Shown here: one piece after another, positions 5,771-8,784 of the stretch | Position numbering within the stretch: position 1 is the stretch's first letter | Layout of the letters: each line of letters starts with the position of its first letter | Source of the DNA: Bifidobacterium breve | Lineage (GTDB): Bacteria; Actinomycetota; Actinomycetes; S36-B12 | NCBI GenBank assembly: GCA_943328365.2 | Contig: CALPZT020000038.1 | Location: forward strand, 1-8,784 | Length of the DNA: 8,784 nucleotides | Reading direction: 5' to 3' | Program-made: the position numbers and the translations under genes | The notes under the pieces: model-generated | Told to the model about the DNA's origin: nothing | The model's database searches: none | The model's input: only the letters and a program-made list of their open reading frames with translations

Positions 5771-6073
5771 GGCGTCGTGCTGGTGCGCCGGCCGATTCGT
5801 CATTCGATAGACGGCGACCTCGACTGCGGTTGCGGCCGCCGCTGTGACGACTGACCACAGGAGGACCCGAGCGATGCTCACACCCGGATCGCGCGGACCC
5901 GGTGCATCGGTTCCGGTTGCCCGGCGGTAGCCGGCGTTCAAGGCCTTGCGCACGATCATCGTGGCGCCGATCGCGACCACCGGTGACACGAGGTGAATGA
6001 GCGGGCTCGGCTCGGCGCCGTTGCTTGAATCTGCCCCGAGCTCCGAGGTGCCCTGAAGTTCCGACCTGCTCAC
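5768..6073 (-). CDS. DUF4235 family small membrane protein
   Basis: A 101-residue protein with two hydrophobic segments: LIHLVSPVVAIGATMIV (25-41) and ARVLLWSVVTAAAATAVEVAV (68-88). Between them lies VRKALNAGYRRATGTDAP, which matches the DUF4235 pattern (R-K-A-x-x-x-G-[WY]-R-x-x-x-G). The N-terminal 24 residues are polar. Function unknown; the family is common in actinobacteria. GTG 6073 is supported by GGGAG (6083-6079), 5 nt upstream, and a TGTAAT -10 candidate (6093-6088). It lies 46 nt downstream of the DUF3093 gene on the same strand, so it may have both its own promoter and read-through. Confidence 0.82.
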   Translation of the reverse strand: MSRSELQGTSELGADSSNGAEPSPLIHLVSPVVAIGATMIVRKALNAGYRRATGTDAPGPRDPGVSIARVLLWSVVTAAAATAVEVAVYRMTNRPAHQHDA

Positions 6074-6116
6074 CGTCGCTCCCGTCGATTACATTCTTCT
6101 GATGCGTGGAGACCGC
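6074..6116 (-). promoter_or_regulatory. Candidate promoter and ribosome site of the DUF4235 gene
   Basis: TGTAAT (6093-6088) matches TATAAT at five of six positions, and GGGAG (6083-6079) precedes GTG 6073 by 5 nt. The -35 region about 17 nt upstream reads GCGGTC, a poor match. Confidence 0.4.
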
Positions 6117-6119
6117 ACA

Positions 6120-6563
6120 TCACTGTAGTGCCCGAACCAGTCGGTCGGGATTCTTGCTCGTGAGGAGCCAGGCGGGGTGGGGATCGGCATCGTCGCCGAG
6201 CGTCACCAGAACGCCAGTCGAAGCCCGCCATGGCCGCAGCAGGATGAACCGACGTGCGTCGGCGGTAGGCCCGCGCTCGGCGCGCACCTGCTCGCCAGTG
6301 AGCCCGATCGCCGCCGAGATCGAGGTTCGGGGGAGCCGGGCTCTCCCGGCGACAAGGGTCATCTCGGTGACCTCAATAATCGGGGAGGTCACCCACAGGA
6401 GCCAGGACACCGTGCCGGACCCGGCGGCGAGGATGAGCCACCCGACCGGGGCCGACAGTGCCGCACCGTAGGCCACGGCGACCATCCCAACGAGGACCAC
6501 GCCGATGGCGAGAATCCACCACGGGGGAATGAGTCGCTCGCGGAATCCGGGACGATCGCTCAT
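6120..6563 (-). CDS. DUF3093 family membrane protein
   Basis: A 147-residue protein: short polar N-terminus (MSDRPGFRERL), a two-helix hairpin (about PPWWILAIGVVLVGMVAVAY, 13-32, and VGWLILAAGSGTVSWLLWV, 40-58), then a soluble, probably cytoplasmic beta-rich domain. The soluble part includes RFILLRPW (105-112) and ends AWLLTSKNPDRLVRAL. This layout, with the closing TSKNPDRL-type motif, is that of DUF3093 (Rv2698 in M. tuberculosis, also next to dut). Function unknown. ATG 6563 is preferred because TAGTGT lies 7 nt upstream; the in-frame GTG 6572 falls inside that hexamer. It is divergent from the thioesterase-dut operon, with 56 nt between start codons. Confidence 0.85.
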   Translation of the reverse strand: MSDRPGFRERLIPPWWILAIGVVLVGMVAVAYGAALSAPVGWLILAAGSGTVSWLLWVTSPIIEVTEMTLVAGRARLPRTSISAAIGLTGEQVRAERGPTADARRFILLRPWRASTGVLVTLGDDADPHPAWLLTSKNPDRLVRALQ

Positions 6564-6576
6564 GTGCGTCACACTA
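6564..6576 (-). promoter_or_regulatory. Leaderless-type -10 element of the DUF3093 gene
   Basis: TAGTGT (6576-6571) followed by 7 nt and ATG 6563; no Shine-Dalgarno. It supports the 6563 start over GTG 6572. Confidence 0.45.
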
Positions 6577-6606
6577 ATCGCAATGCCTCCTTACAGTCGT
6601 TCTCGG

Positions 6607-6622
6607 TAGGGTCTGGCCCATG
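6607..6622 (+). promoter_or_regulatory. Leaderless-type -10 element of the thioesterase-dut operon
   Basis: TAGGGT (6607-6612), 7 nt, then ATG 6620, with no Shine-Dalgarno. It would start the main transcript of the thioesterase-dut-DUF3710 run. The -35 region (about 6584-6590, TGCCTCC) is unclear. It lies only about 30 nt from the oppositely directed DUF3093 -10, so the two promoters are back to back. Confidence 0.5.
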
Positions 6623-7207
6623 CCAGCGATCAGCCCTCCGCCTGCAGCGGTGCTCCCGGACCGGCCGGCTCACGCCCCCGCGCCGGGTGACGATATTCCC
6701 TCGCACTATCGATGGTGCTTCGGTTGCGGCGTCGACCATCCGACCGGGCTGCACATGCGGATCACCGCCCGCGAGGGCCTGCGGGTGACGGGAGCCTTCA
6801 CCGTCACCGAGCATCACCAAGGGGCACCCGGACTCGCGCATGGCGGACTGCTGACAGCGGCATTCGACGAGGTGCTCGGCTCGCTCAACTGGTTGCTCGG
6901 CGATCCGGTCGTGACCGCGCAGATTCAGACGGACTTCCGGCGGCCGGTCCCGGTCGGATCGACGCTCATCATCGACGCAGAGGTCGCCGGCGTGCATGGC
7001 CGAAAGGTATTCACCGCCGCGGTCGGCCGCCTTGGCGATCCCGAGGGTCCGGTAGCGGTGACCGCATCTGCACTGTTCATTCGAGTCCCGATCGAGCACT
7101 TCCTCCAGCACGGGAATCCGGAGCACATCGAGCAGGCGATCATCGATCGAGCAAGCGGAGGCCCGGCCTGGCGCACCGGAGGCCATGATGTCGAGGTCAA
7201 CCCATGA
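6620..7207 (+). CDS. PaaI-family hotdog-fold thioesterase
   Basis: A 195-residue single hotdog domain with a Pro-rich N-terminal tail (1-25). It carries CFGCG (33-37) followed by HPTGL, and the hotdog helix HHQGAPGLAHGGLLTAAFDEVLG (65-87), where HGG (74-76) and D83/E84 are the expected active-site region. Such proteins hydrolyse acyl-CoA or related thioesters; the acyl group here is unknown. It ends with TGA inside the dut start (ATGA, 7204-7207), so the two are translationally coupled. It is probably the first gene of the dut operon. A thioesterase next to dut has no obvious shared pathway. Confidence 0.9.
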   Translation: MPAISPPPAAVLPDRPAHAPAPGDDIPSHYRWCFGCGVDHPTGLHMRITAREGLRVTGAFTVTEHHQGAPGLAHGGLLTAAFDEVLGSLNWLLGDPVVTAQIQTDFRRPVPVGSTLIIDAEVAGVHGRKVFTAAVGRLGDPEGPVAVTASALFIRVPIEHFLQHGNPEHIEQAIIDRASGGPAWRTGGHDVEVNP

Positions 7208-7665
7208 CCGTGGTCGAGGTGCTCGTCCAACGACTCGACCCCGGACTGCCGATGCCCGCTCGCGAGCATCCGGGCGATGCCGGGCTGGACCTGCGCAGTC
7301 GTATCGACGTGAGACTCGAGCCGGGTGGCCGAAGCCTCGTCCCCACCGGTATCGCGATCGCCCTGCCGTCCGGGTTCGCAGCATTCGTCCATCCTCGAAG
7401 CGGCATGGCGCTTCGACACGGAGTGACGGTCCTCAACGCCCCCGGCACCATCGATGCCGGCTACCGCGGGGAGATCAGCATCATCCTGGTGAACCACGAT
7501 CGGTTCGAGGCATTCGACATCGCCAGAGGTGATCGGATCGCCCAGCTCATCGTCTCCCCGGTGGTCACCGCAGCGATGGTCGAGGTGAGCGACCTACCCG
7601 GCTCGCATCGGGGGAGCGGCGGCTTTGGCAGTACGGGCGGGTTCCTCGGTACGGTTACCTCGTGA
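7204..7665 (+). CDS. dut: Deoxyuridine 5'-triphosphate nucleotidohydrolase (dUTPase)
   Basis: Cleaves dUTP to dUMP and pyrophosphate, keeping uracil out of DNA and supplying dUMP for thymidylate synthesis. It is a trimeric cytoplasmic enzyme. At 153 residues it has the normal length, and all five motifs are present: I DAGLDLRS (25-32), II PRSGMALRHG (64-73), III GTIDAGYRGE (81-90, D84 the catalytic base), IV RGDRIAQLIV (108-117), and V RGSGGFGSTG (136-145), the P-loop-like C-terminal arm. GAGG (7193-7196) lies 7 nt before ATG 7204, inside the thioesterase gene. Its stop overlaps the GTG start of the DUF3710 gene. With tdk it forms a second route to dTMP in this window. Confidence 0.97.
   Translation: MTVVEVLVQRLDPGLPMPAREHPGDAGLDLRSRIDVRLEPGGRSLVPTGIAIALPSGFAAFVHPRSGMALRHGVTVLNAPGTIDAGYRGEISIILVNHDRFEAFDIARGDRIAQLIVSPVVTAAMVEVSDLPGSHRGSGGFGSTGGFLGTVTS
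7650..7664 (+). promoter_or_regulatory. Candidate internal leaderless promoter at the end of dut
   Basis: TACGGT (7650-7655), 6 nt, then GTG 7662, the DUF3710 start. It lies within the dut coding end. The downstream genes may therefore have their own transcript besides read-through from the operon promoter. Confidence 0.4.
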
Positions 7666-8282
7666 CTGATGACGTGCGTGCAGACGGGCCTTGGGACGAG
7701 TCGGAGATCGACCTGGGCGACGGGATCGAGCGCATCGATCTCGGGGCGCTCCTGGTGCCAGCGACCGAGGGTATGGATCTTCAAGTGCAGGTTGACGAGC
7801 AGACTGGAAGCATCGTCCAGGTGACCCTTGCGATGAAGGAGTGCGCGGTTCAGGTGCAGCCGTACGCGGCGCCCAGATCCGGTGGCATGTGGAGCGATGT
7901 GCGCGCGCAGATCAAGAAGTCGATCAGTGCGTCAGGCGGGCTTGTTGAAGAGGCAGATGGCCCGTTCGGAATCGAGCTTCGCGCCCAGGTCAAGCCGACT
8001 GATGGGGGCAAGAGCCTGCAGTCGGTGCGGTTCGTCGGAGCCGAGGGACCACGCTGGTTCCTGCGGGCAGTGTTCCTCGGCAAGGCATCACGACCCGGTC
8101 CGGAGGCCGTAGCGCTCGAAGCCGTCGTCCGCGGTCTCGTCGTCGTTCGCGGCGGCGACGCGATGCCGGTTGGCGCGCCGATCACCATGCGGCTGCCTGA
8201 GGCACTCGATGCCGGTGGGTCAAGCGGGCGTCCGCCGATCAATCCCTTCGAACGCGGACCGGAGATTACCGAGATCCGCTAG
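7662..8282 (+). CDS. DUF3710 family protein
   Basis: A 206-residue soluble protein with no signal peptide or membrane segment. The N-terminus is acidic (GPWDESEIDLGDG), followed by IDLGALLVPATEGMDLQVQVD (25-45), VQPYAAPRSGGMWSDVRAQI (65-84) and GPRWFLRAVFLGKA (128-141). A hydrophobic stretch, LEAVVRGLVVVRG (152-164), comes next, and the tail is Pro/Gly-rich. This pattern is DUF3710 as found beside dut in actinobacteria (Rv2696c). Function is not established; no catalytic motif seen. It starts at GTG 7662, overlapping the dut stop by 4 nt (GTGA). No Shine-Dalgarno is evident, but a TANNNT hexamer precedes it. Confidence 0.88.
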   Translation: MTDDVRADGPWDESEIDLGDGIERIDLGALLVPATEGMDLQVQVDEQTGSIVQVTLAMKECAVQVQPYAAPRSGGMWSDVRAQIKKSISASGGLVEEADGPFGIELRAQVKPTDGGKSLQSVRFVGAEGPRWFLRAVFLGKASRPGPEAVALEAVVRGLVVVRGGDAMPVGAPITMRLPEALDAGGSSGRPPINPFERGPEITEIR

Positions 8283-8286
8283 GGGT

Positions 8287-8301
8287 TACCCTGATGACGT
8301 G
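8287..8301 (+). promoter_or_regulatory. Candidate leaderless promoter of the OB-fold gene
   Basis: TACCCT (8287-8292), 6 nt, then GTG 8299; no Shine-Dalgarno. The hexamer is the right arm of the small hairpin AGGG-GTTA-CCCT (8281-8292) that begins in the DUF3710 stop codon. Confidence 0.4.
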
Positions 8302-8730
8302 GGCAGCCTAGGAGCAAGCAGCGACGTCGTTGAGAATCCCCTGCGCAAGAGCCCGGTGCTCAACCTGCTGCTCGGCAATTCGCTTGTCCAACGACTGACG
8401 AGAAGCCGGGCGCAGCAGGAGGCTCATGAGCTCCAGCGTGAGAATGTCGGCCGTGCCTGCGGCTGCATCGCGGACTGCGCTCCTGGGTCCACCGTGACCA
8501 TCGCCGGCACGGTCCGCGCGATGAGCATTCGGCCCCGAAACGAGGCGCCGTCGCTGGAAATCGATCTTTATGACGGCACCGGCAGCGTGCGCATCGTGTG
8601 GCTCGGCCGTCGCCGGATCCTCGGCATAAGCCCGGGACGCAGGCTCATCGTGACCGGCCGGCTGAATCAGGTAGCGGGCGAGCCGATCGTGTACAACCCC
8701 CGGTACGAGCTCAAGCCATTGGCGGCCTGA
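8299..8730 (+). CDS. OB-fold nucleic-acid-binding domain protein
   Basis: A 143-residue protein. An N-terminal extension of about 50 residues includes the helical stretch VQRLTRSRAQQEAHELQ (30-46). A single OB-fold domain follows, with STVTIAGTVRAMSIRP (64-79), LEIDLYDGTGSVRIVWLGRR (86-105) and RRLIVTGRLNQVAGEPIVYN (114-133). The DGTG and GR(I/L) spacing is that of tRNA-anticodon/RecG-wedge-like OB domains. Three cysteines, CGCIADC (54-60), sit just before the first strand. A relative (Rv2694c) follows DUF3710 in mycobacteria. It probably binds nucleic acid, but partner and role are unknown. GTG 8299 is chosen as the first sensible start after the DUF3710 stop, 16 nt away. An earlier in-frame start (8170) would overlap DUF3710 by over 100 nt and lacks homology-like sequence. 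Confidence 0.85.
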   Translation: MGSLGASSDVVENPLRKSPVLNLLLGNSLVQRLTRSRAQQEAHELQRENVGRACGCIADCAPGSTVTIAGTVRAMSIRPRNEAPSLEIDLYDGTGSVRIVWLGRRRILGISPGRRLIVTGRLNQVAGEPIVYNPRYELKPLAA

Positions 8731-8732
8731 CG

Positions 8733-8784
8733 ATGACAGCAGCGAACGAGCCCCAGGGCAAGCCGGAGCACGAGGGATTCGATC
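8733..8784 (+). CDS. 5' end of a downstream gene, possibly DUF3159
   Basis: ATG 8733 opens 2 nt after the OB-fold stop. GGCGG (8721-8725) lies 7 nt upstream and could be the ribosome site. Seventeen residues are visible (MTAANEPQGKPEHEGFD), a polar, disordered-looking N-terminus. In related genomes the gene after the OB-fold protein encodes a DUF3159 membrane protein; this assignment is by position only, as no DUF3159 sequence is visible yet. Confidence 0.55.
   Translation, partial: MTAANEPQGKPEHEGFD

Noticed and set aside
6569..7384. Long minus-strand ORF (271 codons) across the thioesterase and dut genes
   Set aside because: Both genes on the plus strand show complete family motifs; the antisense reading is Arg/Pro-rich with no domain, typical of high-G+C shadows.
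1..8784. Mobile element, defence system, toxin-antitoxin pair, tRNA or rRNA
   Set aside because: No transposase, integrase, terminal inverted repeats, nuclease/helicase defence genes, small paired toxin genes or RNA gene signatures seen on either strand; the content is conserved core genome.

Overview
The window looks like chromosomal, housekeeping DNA from a high-GC actinobacterium (Actinomycetota). This rests on the G+C-rich codons, the frequent GTG starts, and a set of families that I know mainly or only from Actinomycetota: SepH, DUF4193, DUF3093, DUF4235 and DUF3710. The partial order inositol monophosphatase family, DUF4193, DUF3093, dut, DUF3710, OB-fold protein resembles the sigA-proximal block of mycobacteria (Rv2701c to Rv2694c). 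That comparison is from memory, not from a search. I cannot name a genus. There is no sign of a mobile element, CRISPR array, tRNA, rRNA or phage gene, and no stretch over 300 bases lacks a gene.

Left part (1-2405): the 3' part of an alkaline-phosphatase-superfamily phosphodiesterase is followed closely by a type II thymidine kinase (tdk). This converges on a minus-strand sepH-like cell-division gene, and the two stop codons share one CTAG. sepH is the oddest locus here. Its conserved reading frame is closed by a TGA at 2351-2349, only 18 codons after a good ribosome site and ATG. The usual first ~45 residues of the family are not visible, and the linker carries about twelve tandem pentapeptides of the REHEL type.

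Middle part (2518-5745): an MFS transporter (minus) is divergent from an inositol monophosphatase family gene (plus). That gene converges on a gamma-carbonic-anhydrase-like hexapeptide protein (minus), which is divergent from a DUF4193 zinc-finger-like small protein (plus). The ~196 bp between the last two holds a 16-bp direct repeat.

Right part (5768-8784): two small minus-strand membrane proteins (DUF3093, then DUF4235) diverge from a tight plus-strand run: PaaI-type hotdog thioesterase, dut (dUTPase), DUF3710, OB-fold protein, and the start of a further gene. Genes in this run overlap by 4 nt (ATGA, GTGA) or lie 2-16 nt apart.

Functionally, tdk and dut both feed the dTMP/dTTP pool. SepH would act on FtsZ. 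The rest are accessory or uncharacterised proteins of the conserved actinobacterial block. Six of thirteen gene starts have a TANNNT hexamer 6-8 nt before the start codon, most of them without a Shine-Dalgarno sequence. This suggests many leaderless transcripts, including internal ones in the dut run. I found no previously undescribed multi-gene system. The items that most deserve checking are the interrupted sepH start with its pentad repeat, the leaderless promoters, and the altered metal site of the carbonic-anhydrase-like protein.
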